A DNA stretch of 64,000 nt from Theropithecus gelada (GCF_003255815.1 NC_037674.1:1820365-1884364); one strand, 5' to 3'; shown: positions 21,641 to 34,685, counted from the stretch's first letter. Numbers and translations are program-made. Notes: generated by a model from the sequence alone, not told the origin.

Positions 21641-22589
21641 CCATTTTCATGCATTTCTGTTAAAGTTACCTCCCTTGTCTTTTAGTACTATTTAGGATGC
21701 CGTATCCAAAGCAAAAGGGCAAGAGAGGAAAGAAAGGGCATGTGCGTCGTTATCTTCAAGTGCTGTCATTATATACAGAGAAAGCCCAAACACTGAAATA
21801 AATACTAGAAATTGTTTTTAACAGTTTACAAAGGTGGCTGGCTACTTAATTCATATGTGTTCTAAGTGAAGCCTTATAAATCATCAAGAAGCATGTAAAA
21901 ATACAGAGATAATCTCTTGCATATTAAACACAGTTGACAAAACACCTCAGAGTAAATGTAAGTACACTAAGATTTTAATGAATATAATCACAAAAAGTCA
22001 TTGAAAGATGTAAAAAAGAGTTGAATAAAAGGATAGGAGTGCAAGTATCTGGCTGGAGAAACCCACTGAACACATGCCAATTTCCATAGGTTTTACGTTA
22101 CTATGTCCAAATATGAGAGCAAGCACTAAATTATAGAATTATTAGTACCGGTATAGCACATTCTGCTTTCATCTCTAATGTATGCACACTGCAGTGAAGG
22201 ATAGCATGTATCAAACTACATGTTAGTTAATAGGGGGAAAGGCCTGCTTTTAATATTTTGTGCATTGCACAGGCTTACTCTAAAGCACTAACATTGGAGC
22301 TTTCACATATGTGTCTGTTTTTATACATTGCTTTTATATTTGACTTTTATTATAACAAAACATAAAAAATAAAAAAGAAGGTGAAGGAAAAATGCACACA
22401 TACAGAAAACCTGTCCTTTTGGAGAACGAATGAAAGTTGCAAAATTTCACCTTCTTTTGATTGTAGTTAACTGACATTCAAAGGGTCTGAGCTAGAGCTC
22501 AGTTCTAGTCTCCGCTCGCTGGGTTCCGCTGAGCCCTAACTCTCCACTGTATTGCCTCCTACACCCCTCCAAGCCCCATCTCTCTTCCG
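21641..22589. other. Unassigned; possible L1 trace
   Basis: 21770-21850 faintly resembles L1 ORF2 sense sequence. The rest is AT-rich and unrecognised. Confidence 0.3.
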
Positions 22590-22790
22590 TGGAGAATCCA
22601 GCGTGATCTTTACAAAAACAAAACAAACAAAAGGAATCCCATCAGCCCCAGCTCAATGGCTCCTCCTCACACTTAGAATGAAATGACAGTGACACCAGAG
22701 AGCCCCGCAGGCCCTACATAATCTCGCCCCTGTCTCCACTCCATCCTCCTTGCTCTCCGGCTGCATCTCACGCCTCTGCGCCGTTTCCGC
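22590..22790 (+). mobile_element. L2 LINE fragment, sense
   Basis: GATCTTTACAAAAACAAAAC, then CCCCAGCTCAATGGCTCCTC and GGCCCTACATAATCTCGCCC, is the order seen near the L2 ORF2 end. Confidence 0.75.
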
Positions 22791-23394
22791 GGAGGTGGGA
22801 GCCTCAGTTTTCTGAAGGAGGCTGGAGAGATGGCCTGGGCCTCCTCGGAAGGGCAGGGCGAGCTCCTCTTCGCCCTCTTGTGACCATAAGGAGGCCAGAG
22901 CTGTCAACAAAGCAGCGTGGGGCCTCCGGGCTCCGGTCTTCCTGCGGTGTGACCCAGTAACTCCTTAAGTACTAGCAAAAGAGCTGAACGAGGAGACGTA
23001 TCAGAGGACATGTATCACACACTTAAAGATCTGGATAACACACAATAGATGAAAACGTTTGAGTGATGACAGTAGAAGCAGCAAACACCTGGCTGCCGAG
23101 AGAGGGAAACCCTGGAGAAGCTGACTGCCGGATGCATCCCGAGGGGGGCTCCAGACTCAGAGAGCAGGAGAAACACTAGGCAAGATGGCCAAGCGGGACA
23201 GAAACCAGGAGGTTAGTTACGTCTGTGAGGAAGCCACGCAAGAGACCCCACAGCCAGACCTGCACGTAGAGGTAATGTGTATAGCCCACAACCAGACCTG
23301 TGCACAGAGGCACAACTTGGCAGGGCCATTCTCGGAGGAAAATGCACAAATACGCAGACAGATACCTGCCACAGAGTTGTTGAAAGAATGAGTA
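22791..23394. other. Unassigned spacer
   Basis: Relatively CpG-rich near 22800. A 68-aa plus frame (23185-23391) has no recognised similarity. An imperfect 41-bp direct repeat (CAGACCTGCACGTAGAGG / CAGACCTGTGCACAGAGG) lies at 23252-23311. Confidence 0.3.
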
Positions 23395-24385
23395 TTTCCT
23401 AAAATTGATCATATGCTAGGCCATAAAGCACTGATGGAAGTAGTGAAAAATAAGTCAGGAAGAATCTATCAGATTTGAAGCAAAATAGCCAGATTCACAT
23501 GCAGAAAGCACTGCAAGTAAAAATTCCAGCATATACGTTATTTTCAGGGACACATGGAACATTTATTAAAATTGGCCATATGGTGGCAGAGAAGGAAAGT
23601 ATCAATAAATTTCAAAGAATTAAACCCATACCTCTTGTGGAATTAAATTAGGTATCCATACTCCGCCTAGTCTCCCAAATTTCTAGAAAATAGTCATATG
23701 TTTGGGAATTAAAATAATGCTTTTAAACAATGCATGGGGAAAATTAAAAATCACAATGGAACAAAGAAAATATAATGAACCAAGTAAGAATATGAAGGGT
23801 ATCAAATCTCATGATATGTAGTTAAAGTTATGCTTACGCAGAAATTTGCAATCTTAAATACATATCATAAAAAATAAGAAAGGCTAAAGATTAATAATCC
23901 TGTCAGGGAACTTCTGCTTCCAAGTAAGATGGAGTTTCAGAAACTGAATTTAACCTCCTACCTTAAAACAAAGGCAAATCAGAAAAATATGAAAATATTT
24001 TCAAAGCATATGTCTTATAAAGGACTTACATTGAGGATATATATATAAGGACCTTTTAAAATTAGTAATAAGAGAACAATCAAATGAAATAATGGGTAAA
24101 ATATTTATAGAAGTACTTTACCAAAGAAGATACACATATGGCAAATAAGCACATGAAAACGTACTCAACATTATGGATATTAAATAAATGCAAACTAAAA
24201 CCACAATGAGATGCATCAATTAGAATGGTTAACATTAAAAAGACTGGCTATATCAAGCGTCAGTGAGAGTGTGAAAGAATTGGAATGCTCATATATCATG
24301 GTTAGAAATGTAAAATTGTAAATCACTTTACAGTACAGTTTCTTATCCAATTAAGCATACCCATACCATGCGATCCAGCCTTGAG
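23395..24385 (+). mobile_element. Old L1M, sense, internally deleted
   Basis: 23400-23700 is endonuclease-region ORF2 (GATCATATGCTAGGCCATAA). 24000-24380 is the ORF2 C-terminal end (CCAAAGAAGATACACATATG, ACTAAAACCACAATGAGATG). The reverse-transcriptase part between them is missing. Confidence 0.7.
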
Positions 24386-25729
24386 AATAAGATGCAAAGA
24401 CATTCCTTATCTCTACTTATATTCAACACTCTACTAGAAGCTCTGACTATAGCAATAAAAGATGTAAGGACTGCAGAGGAAGAAATAACGATTGTGTACA
24501 TAGGAGAAACAAAGGCCATAAGATATTATCAAATGTCCTAACATGGTCATAATTGGAATATCAGAAGGAGAAGTGGAAAGAATGAAACACAAGAAATAAT
24601 GGACAAGTTATTTACAAAATAAATGAAAGACACTGAAGTACAGATCTAAGAAGTTCAGAGAACATCAAACAAGATAAAAACAGAAATAAACAAACAGCTA
24701 GGCGTATGAGAGCCAAAGTGATACGTATGTAAGACTAAGAAAATCTTCAAAGCAGCTGGAGGGAAAAATATACACTATTAGGGAAAAATACACTGCCATT
24801 ATTTTCAAATGGCAAAAACCACAATGACTTCTGCACCAGTATAGTATAATATATTCAGAGGAACAAAGATAAGCATTACAGCTGACTTCAGAATCCATGC
24901 AGTTAATAGACAACAGAGTGACACTGTTAAAGTGCCGGAAGGAAGAAAGGAAGGAAAACCCTCTATTATGTATTCAGTGAAAGTATCATTAAAAAATGAA
25001 GTGCGTATAAAGACTTTGTTGGACAAACAAAAATTGTAAGAATTTATTACCAGCACTTCCCTATTAAAGACAATTTAAGGAAGGTCTTCAGGAAGACAAA
25101 GATGATACCAGATAGAAGTCAATAAACACAAAGAAATAAAGAACACTAATATGTAATAAGTGAAGGTAAAAATAAAATTATTTATTACATTCTTTTCCTA
25201 TTCAAATTGTTCTAAAAGATTACTGATGGCCTAAATCAAAAGAAGGAAAAATGCATATCATATGATTATAGCCTATGAAAAAGTAAAATTTACTACAATA
25301 ACACAAAGAATATGAGAAATAAATTGGAAAAATACTGCATTGTTTCCCTGTTTATAAAGTGGCATAATATATGAAGAGAATATATGAATAATTAAAATAT
25401 ACATGGAAAACTTTGTGGTAAGCTATAAAAATGGAAAAGACAAAAAAAGTCAATAGAGAAGATTAAATGAATAATAAAATGCTCAGGTAACCCAAGAAAA
25501 GGTAAAACAAGAAGAAAAAACAAAAATGAGTGGGAAGAGATAGAAAAAATACTAGTAAGAGCGACTTACATAAAAGTGGCATATGTCTCCAGGAAGACAC
25601 CCAGTCCAAAATGTGTGTGTACCTAGCAGTAGAGCTTCAAACTACATGGAGCAAAAAGTGATGGGATTAAAGATGAAATGTGTACATACACAATTATACT
25701 TGAGACTTCAACACTCCTTCTTCAGTAAT

Positions 25730-26210
25730 TAACAGTGAAACCAACCCAATAGTCCCACAGACTGTCCTTTCTGATATACATAGAAATGTATATTTCTGGT
25801 CTTAAAGCTTGAAACTTATATTTGCTTTATCTGAGTTCCTTCCCCAGGAAAGGACCTTCAGGCCTCTTAAAAAAAAGTATCAAAGAACTGAAACTCACCA
25901 GATCAGTCTTCTCAAAAAAGTATAAAAGAACAGAAACACACCAAATCATCACACCAGATGCCAGAACCCTCATTTACCATGATTGTGTCTTTGCCACTCC
26001 CTAGTTTTTTTCTTACACATGGTTACATTTCTTCACTGCTATACAAACCCCTAGTTTTATTCCATCAGGGAGATGGATTTGAGACTGAGCTTATATCTCC
26101 TTGGCTGCAGCACCTGATTAAACCCTTCTTCCTTGGCAATACTTGTTGCCTCAGTGATTGGCTTTCCATGCGGTGGGCAGCAGGACCTAGATGGAACCAC
26201 TGTTGTTTCA
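25730..26210 (+). mobile_element. Solo LTR with 5-bp target duplication
   Basis: The L1 reads straight through if 25730-26215 is cut out. GTAAT occurs at 25725-25729 and 26211-26215. The insert ends ...TTGTTTCA and begins TAACAGTG (start TG decayed to TA). ATTAAA near 26117 is the likely polyadenylation signal. The CAGTGATTGGCTTTCCATGC segment is typical of class I LTRs, but the subfamily is not named. Confidence 0.75.
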
Positions 26211-28294
26211 GTAATAATAGAACAGTAGGCTGAAAACTTGTAAGGATCTAGCCAACCTGAACAATACTATCTAACAACTTGACTGAATCAGCATATACAG
26301 AACACTATAGTCAACAATAGCAGACATGTGGATATTACTACTTCTCTCCAGACATTAAAAAGATAACAAAGAAATGATAGCAAAAACTCCATGCCCATCG
26401 ATTCACAAAATTAGATGAAACCTAAAAATGATTTGAATGATACAGGCTATCAAAACTTGCTCAAAGAGAAGTATGTAAATGAATGGTTCTATGTCATTTA
26501 GATAAGTTGAATTTATAGCTCAAAACCTTCAATAAAAAAATTCCAAGGCCACATGGTTTCATTGACAGATCCTATAAACATTTAAGGAAGAAAGTATAAA
26601 CTCTATTATACTTTCTCCAGTAAATAGAAAACAGAACACTTCCCAGTCACATTTTCAGCCAGAATTGCCCTAATAACAATATCAGATAATGATATCAAAA
26701 GAAAACTACAGTTCAATATCCCAGAAAAACTAATAGAAATAATCCTTGACAAAATAATAGCAAATCAAGTTCAGAAGCATATAAAAAATTTACACCACAA
26801 TCATGTTCTTATCTCAAAGATAGAAGCCTAGTTCAATATTTAAATATCAATCAATGTAGTTTACTGTATAACAGACTAAGGAGGAAATCAAATGATAATC
26901 TCAATAGGTGCAGGAAAAAATTAGGCAAAATTCAAAAGTCATTCATGATAAAAACTCTTAGTTAAAATTAAATGATTTAAAAAACCATATTAATAAAGAT
27001 AAAATAAACCATATAATTATTTCAGTAGATCCAGAAAAGCATTTGGAAAGATTTGACAGTTTTACGTGACTAAAAATAAAACACTCAACAAGCTAATAGT
27101 GGAAGGGAACTTCCTCAACTTGATCAAGGGCATGTGTGAAAAAGCCATACCTAACATCTGCTAACATCAGGAGCAAGATAAGCATATCCCTTTTCACTGC
27201 TTCTATTTGACAGTGTACTGGAATTTCTAGCCAAGGCAATTAAACAAGAAAAAAGAAATAAAAAGCACCTAGATTGGAAAGGAAATAAAACTATCTCTAT
27301 TCACAGATGGCAATATCTTTTATATAGAAAATTGTAAAGAATCCACACACGTACTCAAAAACCTATTACAACTAATAAACTAGTTTAGCAAAGTTTCAGG
27401 ATACAAATCAATATAAAAAATCACATGTATCTCTATACATTAGCAATGAACAATCTGAAAATGATATATTAAAAACAATTTCATTCACAATAGCATTGAA
27501 TGTGATAAAATACTTAGCAATATGTTAAATCAAGGAAGTGTAAGTCTTACACACTGAAAACTACAGAACATTGTTGAAAGAAAGTAAAGAGGACCTAAAT
27601 AAATAAGAAGATATTCCATGTTCATGGATTGGAAATTTTAATACCATTAAGATGGATTTCTCCCCATATTCACTACAGATTCAGTGCAATCCCTATAAAA
27701 ATTTCAGCTGCCTCATTTTTCAGACATGTATGCATCCATCCTAAAATTCATATGGAAATGCAAGGGACCTCAAGTAGTGAAAATAACCTTGAAGAAGAGG
27801 AACAAAGATTGAGGACTCAAATATTCTGGTTTCAAAACTTACTACAGAGCTACAATAATCAGAATTGTGTGATATTGTCACAAAGATAGGCATATAGATC
27901 AATGGAACCAGATTGAGAGTGCAGAATTCAATCCATGTATCTCTGGTCAACTGATTTTTGGCAAGGGTGCCAAGAGCATTCTGTGAGGAAAGAACAGTCT
28001 TTTAAATAAATGGCACTAGAAAAATGGATCTCCACATGCAAAAGGATGGATATCCATGTCACACCATATGCAACATTTAATTCAAAATATAGCATGTATA
28101 AATATAGGCGATAAAACTGTAAAATTCCTTCAAATAAATGTAGGTGTAAATATTTGTGGCTTTGGATTATGCAACAGTCTCTTAAATATGACATCAAAAG
28201 CACAAGTAATCAAAGGAAAAAAATAGCTAAATTGCGTTTCATCAAACTCAAGAACTTTTGTGTATCAATGGACATTATTAAGAAAGTGAAAAGC

Positions 28295-28596
28295 GGCTAG
28301 GCACCATGGCTCACGCCTGTAATCCCGACACTTTGTGAGGACGAGGAGGGCAGATCACGAGGTTGGGAGATCGAGACCATTCTGGCTGACATGGTGAAAC
28401 CCCGTCTCTACTAAAAATATAAAGAATTAGCTGGGCGTGGTGGCGGGTGCCTGTAATCCTAGCTACTCGGGAGGCTGAGGCAGGAGAATCGCTTGAACCC
28501 AGGAGGTGGAGGTTGCAGTGAGCCGAGATCATGCCACTGCACTCCAGCCTGGCGACAGAGTGAGACTCCATCTCAAAAAAAATAAATAAATAAAAA
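28295..28596 (+). mobile_element. AluY in L1M
   Basis: Sense Alu from GGCTAGGCACCATGGCTCAC to an AAATAAATAAATAAAAAG tail. No convincing target duplication is seen, and flanking L1 sequence is discontinuous. Confidence 0.92.
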
Positions 28597-30767
28597 GATA
28601 GAATTTATCATGTGATTCAGCAACTCTACTCTTCGGGATTTACATAAAATAATTGCAACCTTATGTTCATACAAACATATTTGAACATACAGGACTTTTC
28701 ATAGCCGCATTATTCGTAACAGCCAAAAGGTGAAAACAACCCAAATGCTCATCAACTGAGGAAAGGATAAAGAAAATGTAGTCCATCCATATAATGGAGT
28801 ATTTGTTTCAGCCACAAAAAGTAATGAATTACTGCTACATGGTAGAGTAAGGATGGATCTCAAAAACATTGCACTAAGTAAAAGAAGACAAACACACACA
28901 CAAAAAACCACTCCTTTATGATTTCATTTATATGAAATGTTCATAATACGCAAATCTATAGAGACAGGAAGTAAATTAGTGGTTGCTAGGGAGTGGGAGA
29001 GAGGGGATTTTGGAAATACCGGTTTCTTTTGGAGTGTGGAAATATTCTGGAATTAGACAGTAGCTATGGTTTTACAACATTGTGAAAATACTAAAACTCA
29101 CTGAGTCACAAACTTTAAAATAGTTGAAAGGATGAATTTTCTGTTATGGGAATTTTATATGAATAAAAGAAACAAATACAAAACTCCTAGTAAACTACTA
29201 GAAAGGGACCTCCTTAACCTGTTCTAGGGCATCTACAAAACATCTACAGGTATCATCAATCTAAATGGTGAAAGAATGAATGTTTCCACCCTTAGTGGAC
29301 CACCCTAGGAGGCTCCCCCATTATACTGCTAATTGACATTTTCCTGGAAGTTGTACCCAGTGCAGTAAGTAAAAAACAGACCTACATATTGTAAATGAAA
29401 AGGTAAATCCTGTCCGTACTCATGTGACATAATTGTCTAGAAAACTGAAAAGGATCTACAGAAAAACTTCAAGAAAAGGTGAGTTTAATCAGATCTTAAG
29501 AAACACGGTCAGTATACAAAAGTCCACATAATTTCTACAGGTTAGCTATTGACAACTGGATTTTTTATTTTAAAAATATATTTTGTATTTTTAAATTCTT
29601 AGGTATATATTTAACAAAATGCATGCAAAGTCTGTACGTTTATGAAGAGGTAATGGAAGAAATCAAAGAATACCTAAATAAAGAGAGATATATCATGTTT
29701 GTGGATTAGAAGTTTCGATATGTTAAAATGTCAATTTTCCCCAACTTGATCAATAGATGCAAAGCAATTTCAATTGAAATCTGAGCAAGGTTTCCAGTGA
29801 TATTTCTAGTGATATTCTAGTGATATTAAGCTGATGCTTAAATATAAGGAAAGTCAAAGAAAATAGAACAGCTAATATAAACATTAAAAAGAACAAATTT
29901 GGAAGATTCACAGTACCTGATTTCAAGATTCACAACAAAGTCACAATAATCAAGAGAGAGTGGAATTGATGAAAATTTAGAGACATAGATCAATGAAACA
30001 GAATAGAGTCTAGAAATATACCAACACAAATCAGGTCAACTGACTTATAAAATAGTGCAAAAACAATTCAATTGAGAAAAAATGGGATTTTCTACAAATG
30101 GTGCTGAAACAATAGAATATTCATATTTTAATAAAAACACCTTGACACATATATCACACCTTACATAAAATGATATAATTAAAAATGATCATGGATCTAA
30201 ATATAAAACATAAGATGGTAAAACTTCTAGCAGAAGGAATGAAAAACATCAATAAAAGTCTGGCTTTGGAAGAAGTTAATTATAGATATGACATTGAAAG
30301 CAGGAGTCATAAAAGGAAAAGGTGATAAATTGGCCTTCAGCAATTTTTGCCCTTTGAAATATACTGTTAAAATGAAAAGACAAGCTGGAAGAAGATATTT
30401 TTAAGCCACATATCTGATAATGGAATTTATCAGATACAGAATCTACCCAGAATATGTAAGAAGCTCTCAAAACCGAAAAATAAGAAAACAACCCACTTTT
30501 TTAAATGGACAAAAGATCTGAACAGACATTTTGCCTAAGAGGATACATAAATGGCAGATAAGCATAGGAAAAGATGTTCGACATCACTAGTTATTGGAGA
30601 AATATATGGTAACCTACAACGTGATACAATTACACATCTACTAGACTGGCTAAAACTTAAAAAAAAAAAAAAAAAACACACACACACAACAACAAAAACA
30701 AGAACTGAAACCATAAAGTCCTGGTGAGGATGCAGAGAAACTGGATCTCTCACACATTCCTGTTCGC

Positions 30768-30907
30768 ATCCAAACTGGGCCACGCAGCAGGAGGTGAGCA
30801 GTCAGCAAGACAACTTTGTACTTAACAGCTGCCCTGCTTCGCTCACATTACCACCTGAGCTCCACCTCCTGTCACATCAGCAGCTGCATTAGACTCTAAT
30901 CTAATGC
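30768..30907 (+). mobile_element. MER1-like hAT-Charlie fragment
   Basis: ACTGGGCCACGCAGCAGGAG and CCTGAGCTCCACCTCCTGTC match the 5' half of MER1 in sense orientation. It replaces the expected L1 segment between CACACATTCCTG and TTTGGAAGTCAG. Confidence 0.65.
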
Positions 30908-31023
30908 CACTTTGGAAGTCAGTTTGGCAGAGTCATTTAAAATTAAACACACATTTACCATCTAACCCAGGAAAGCCACTTCCAAGTATTGATACAAATG
31001 GAATGAAAATTTACATTCACACA

Positions 31024-31533
31024 ACCTTTTTGGCACCAGGGACTGGTTTCATAGAAGACAATTTTTCCACCGTCTAGGGCAGGACGGGGTGGGGAGGATG
31101 GTTTCAGGATGATTCAAGCACATTACAGTTATTGCGCACTTTATTTATATTATTATTACCTTGTAATAGTAATGGAATAATTATACAGCTCACCGTCATG
31201 TAGAATCAGTGGGAGCCCTGAGCTTGTTTTCCTGCAACTAGACAGTCCTGTCTGGGGGTGACGGGAGACAGTGACAGATCATCAGGCATTAGATTTTCAT
31301 AAGGAGCACACAAAGTAGATCCCTTGCATACGCAGCTCACAACGGGGTTCATGCTCCCACAGGAATCTAATGCCCCCACTGATCTACAGGAGGCAGAGCT
31401 CTGGTGGCAATGCGAGTGATGGGGGATGGCTGTAAATACAGACGAAGCTTCACTCCCTGGATCGCTGGCCACTCATCAGCTGTGTGGCCCAGTTTGTAAC
31501 CATGGCCTGGTCCATGGCCAGGGGTTGGAGACC
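31024..31533 (-). mobile_element. MER1A-like hAT-Charlie element
   Basis: Plus strand begins TTTTGGCACCAGGGACTGGT and ends GGGGTTGGAGACCCTGC, the two MER1 ends in antisense. Length about 510 bp fits MER1A. It contains no transposase and is non-autonomous. Confidence 0.8.
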
Positions 31534-32305
31534 CTGCTGAACATGAATATATAGTAGCCTTTTTCTTGCTTTCCAAAGACTGAAACAACCCAGACAGCCT
31601 TCAGCAAATGAACGGATAAACAGTCTCTAGTGCATCCATGACGTGGAGCACTATTCAGTCGTAAGAAAGAAACATGTATTCATTCATGCAACATGGACGA
31701 ATCTGGAGTGAATTTTGCTTAGTGAATGAAGCCAAACCCACTGACTGTATGTTGTTTGATTCAATGGACCCACTGTTTTGGAGCAGGTAGTACTATACCA
31801 GAGAACTGATCAGTGCTTGTTTGCGGCTGAAGATGAAGGATCAATGACAGCCAAGAGGTCATGCAGGTATAATTGTGTGTGTGTGTGTGTTGAATTGTCT
31901 ATTCTGTCTGGTACTTTGCTGATGGATGTATAACCCTAGGCATCTGCAAAAACCCATGGAACTATACACCACAAAGGGTTAAGTGCATATTTTATTCCAA
32001 TTTTTAAAATCAATGAGAATATTGACAGAAACCAAGATCGATGCAAACTGTGACCAATGAATCTAACTCTGTTACACATAAATGTTATAGTCACGTTGAA
32101 GGAAAAGGCTGCATTGATTGACTCAGGTGTGAGGACCCTTAGAACGCTGAGAAGAAACCTTTTCAGTCCCTTTCAGGATGGCCCGACTTGTATGTTCGGC
32201 CCGAAGGGCTTCATTCATTCAGTTTGCTCTCATGCGGACAGTCAGCCTAACTGAAATATCAGAATGCCTGAAGAAAGAAGGATGGAGTAGAGAGGATCCC
32301 AGGGA

Positions 32306-32842
32306 CGTCGGACACGTTTGAACCACAGTGACTCCATTTGAGCGAGGGCTAGGAAAGTAAGGCTGGGACTTCCTGGGCTACATTCCCAGAATAGGTATTC
32401 CTAGCCTCTAGATGTTTACTGTTAAGGGAACGACTGATAATGTTTATTAAGTAGACCCAGACTTGGGAATGCCCAGATATCCTGATATCTGGAGAACAAA
32501 CGCATTCCTAATTTTTCTTTAAAGATAATAATATTGTTTCAAAATATAGCAATTAAGAAAATTAATTCTTTATCACAAATCTTTGTACCAGAGCACATCT
32601 CCCCATGATCTTTTTTTATTCTATATACATACACATACGAGCATTGTACCGAGGGTGGACACATTTCCTCCTCTTACTTTCAGAAATGTCCTACTCTGTC
32701 TATGGAGTAGCTGCACTTTTACCACTTTACTTTATTAATAAACTTGCTTTTGCTTTGCACTGTGGACTCGCCCTGAATTATTTCTTGTGTGAGGTCCAAG
32801 AACCCTCTCCTGGAGTCTGGATCGGGACGCTTTCCTGCAACA
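32306..32842 (+). mobile_element. ERV1-like LTR, sense copy of an inverted pair
   Basis: ACCACAGTGACTCCATTTGA near the start, CTATGGAGTAGCTGCAC, TTATTAATAAACTTGC (AATAAA signal) and GGATCGGGACGCTTTCCTG at the end form an LTR of about 537 bp. It is closely related to the antisense LTR at 33122-33640. The subfamily is not certain. The 260 bp before it (32041-32305) are unassigned. Confidence 0.75.
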
Positions 32843-33121
32843 GTGGGACAGCTCAGAGTCTGGATCCAAACGTGTCTCCCACCTACTCCACTTACAGACT
32901 CTTCAGGTAAATAATTATTACATTCGCATTTTTTTTCCTTCAACAAATTTTGTTACTGGTAATCTGAGCCATCCTATGGGATGTACCTTCTGTGTACCAT
33001 GTTGAGGAATTTACTCCAGCATGTGCTTCTGTACAGTTGGTGAGGAAATCAAAATTTTAAAAAAACCCTGAGATTCAGGAAACTATATCCAACAAATGAA
33101 TGCAATGATTGGAAGTTCTGG
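32843..33121. other. Spacer between two inverted LTRs
   Basis: 279 bp; no retroviral primer-binding site or coding motif that I recognise. Confidence 0.4.
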
Positions 33122-33640
33122 TGTTACAGGAAAGGGGCCCCAATCCAGACCCCAAAGAGGGTTCTTGGATCTATTGCAAGAAACAATTCAGGGAGAGTCC
33201 TTAGTGCAAAGTAAAAGCAAGTTTATGAAGAGAGTAAAGTGGAGAAAGAACAGCTACTCCATAGACAGAGTGGGACATTCCTGAAGGTAAGAGGAGGAAC
33301 GCGTTCACCCTGGGTACAATGCTTGTATATATGGGGAAATGTGCTCTGCTACAAGGATTTGTGATAAAGGATTAATTTTTTTACTTACTATATTTTGCAA
33401 GAATCAATATTATTATCTTTAAAGCAATATTAGGAATGCCTTTGTTCTCCAGATATTGTGATATCTAGATACTCCCAAGTCTGAGTCTGTCTAGTAAACA
33501 TTATTAATTTGTCCCCCTCACCTTAAACATCTAGAGGCTGAGGATACCTAACTTTCTGAGAATGCAGCCCAGCAAGTCCCAGCTTCATTTTCCCAGCCCT
33601 CACTCAAAATGGAGTCGCTCTGGTTCGAAAGCCTCTGACA
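33122..33640 (-). mobile_element. ERV1-like LTR, antisense copy of an inverted pair
   Basis: Plus strand begins TGTTACAGGAAAGGGGCCCC and ends AAAGCCTCTGACA, so the LTR has TG...CA ends and reads on the minus strand. ACAGCTACTCCATAGACAGA mirrors the sense copy. 519 bp. No clear target duplication. Confidence 0.8.
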
Positions 33641-34370
33641 CTCAGATCATAGCTGCTACGCAGCAAGCAAGAAAAATAGCTGGTGTGAGCTGAGGCAGGA
33701 GGCAGCTATCTGGGCTATCTGGGTGAGGCAAGATGTTATGGATTAGATATTATGCCCAGGGTTTGATAATGGCAAAAGTATTATGCAGAGTAAATAAAGT
33801 CAGTAGAAACCAAATGTTTTGCAGAAGATTCCCAAAGACCGTCTGCTGAGATTGCATTGGCCAGGACTGGGTCATAACCTTTCACATGCCACAGGCAGGG
33901 AGACATCATTATTAAGTAAAAGGCCAACATCCTTTGAACTTAATGGGACTCTGCACACCCCCAAAATAGATATCTTCTGTCATGAAGAAAGTAAGTGGGG
34001 AAATCAACACTTTCCACGGTAGCATTTCACCAACTCATGAGAAAAGACTGCAAACTTGGGCCCAGAGTCTCACCTTCCCACAATGCCAGGACAACAACAT
34101 CCCCAAATCTTAGGTCACCCCAGGAGACAGGACAGAGAAGGGAAGCAGTAGACTCAGATCCAAGTGGAAGTTACAAAATGCCTGAGGAAATTACATAGGT
34201 ACATAAATTGTCTGCACTTGGCGGTGGGGGCTTGGTAAGTACAATTATTTGAATTAAACGGTTGTGTTTGCACACCAGAGTCTGACTGTAAAATTCACGC
34301 TACTTCTGTAATGAGCCTGAACTAATTTTATAATCAGAAAAAGGTCATGTTTTACAAGTAGTAAGAGGTA
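33641..34370. other. Unassigned; could be decayed LTR or ERV internal sequence
   Basis: Adjoins the antisense LTR but shows no motif that identifies it. Two 67-aa open frames (33819-34022, 33995-34198) are unrecognised. Confidence 0.25.
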
Positions 34371-34671
34371 GCTGGGCACAGTGGCTCACGCCTGTAATCC
34401 CAGCACTTTCGGAGGCTGAGGTGGGCGGGTCACCTGAGGTTGGGAGTTCAAGACTAACCTGGCCAACATGGTGAAACCTTGCCTCTACTAAAAATACAAA
34501 AATTAACTGGGCACGATGGCCTGCGTCTGTAATCCCAGCTACTTGGGAGGCTGAGGCCGGAGAATCTTTTGAACCCGGGAGGCGGAGGTTGCAGTGAGCC
34601 GAGATCGTTCCACTGCACTCCAGCCTGAGCAACAGAGCAAGACTCTGTCTCAAAAAAAAAATAAAATAAAT
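34371..34671 (+). mobile_element. AluS
   Basis: Sense Alu from GCTGGGCACAGTGGCTCACG to an AAAAATAAAATAAATA tail. The target duplication AAGTAGTAAGAGGTA (before) / AAGTAGCAAGAGGTA (after) is 15 bp with one mismatch. Confidence 0.93.
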
Positions 34672-34685
34672 AAGTAGCAAGAGGT

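Larger units (their letters stand above)
24386..29175 (+). mobile_element. Nearly full-length old L1M, sense, holding an LTR and an Alu
   Basis: ORF1-type sequence (24640-24690), the inter-ORF part (25010-25120), endonuclease (25575-25730, 26211-26350), reverse transcriptase (26500-27480), C-terminal ORF2 (27590-28290) and an L1M 3'UTR (28600-29170) appear in the normal order. A solo LTR (25730-26210) and an AluY (28295-28596) interrupt it. All frames carry stops. About 480 bp of ORF2 end are missing at the Alu. Confidence 0.8.
29176..32040 (+). mobile_element. Second old L1M, sense, with two MER1-like insertions
   Basis: 29180-30760 follows ORF2 from the reverse transcriptase to the C-terminus. 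30908-31023 continues it. 31534-32035 is an L1M 3'UTR (AAACAACCCAGACAGCCTTC, GAACTATACACCACAAAGGG). Interrupted at 30768-30907 and 31024-31533. An (A)n(CA)n run lies at 30659-30688 and a (TG)n run at 31872-31891. Confidence 0.75.
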
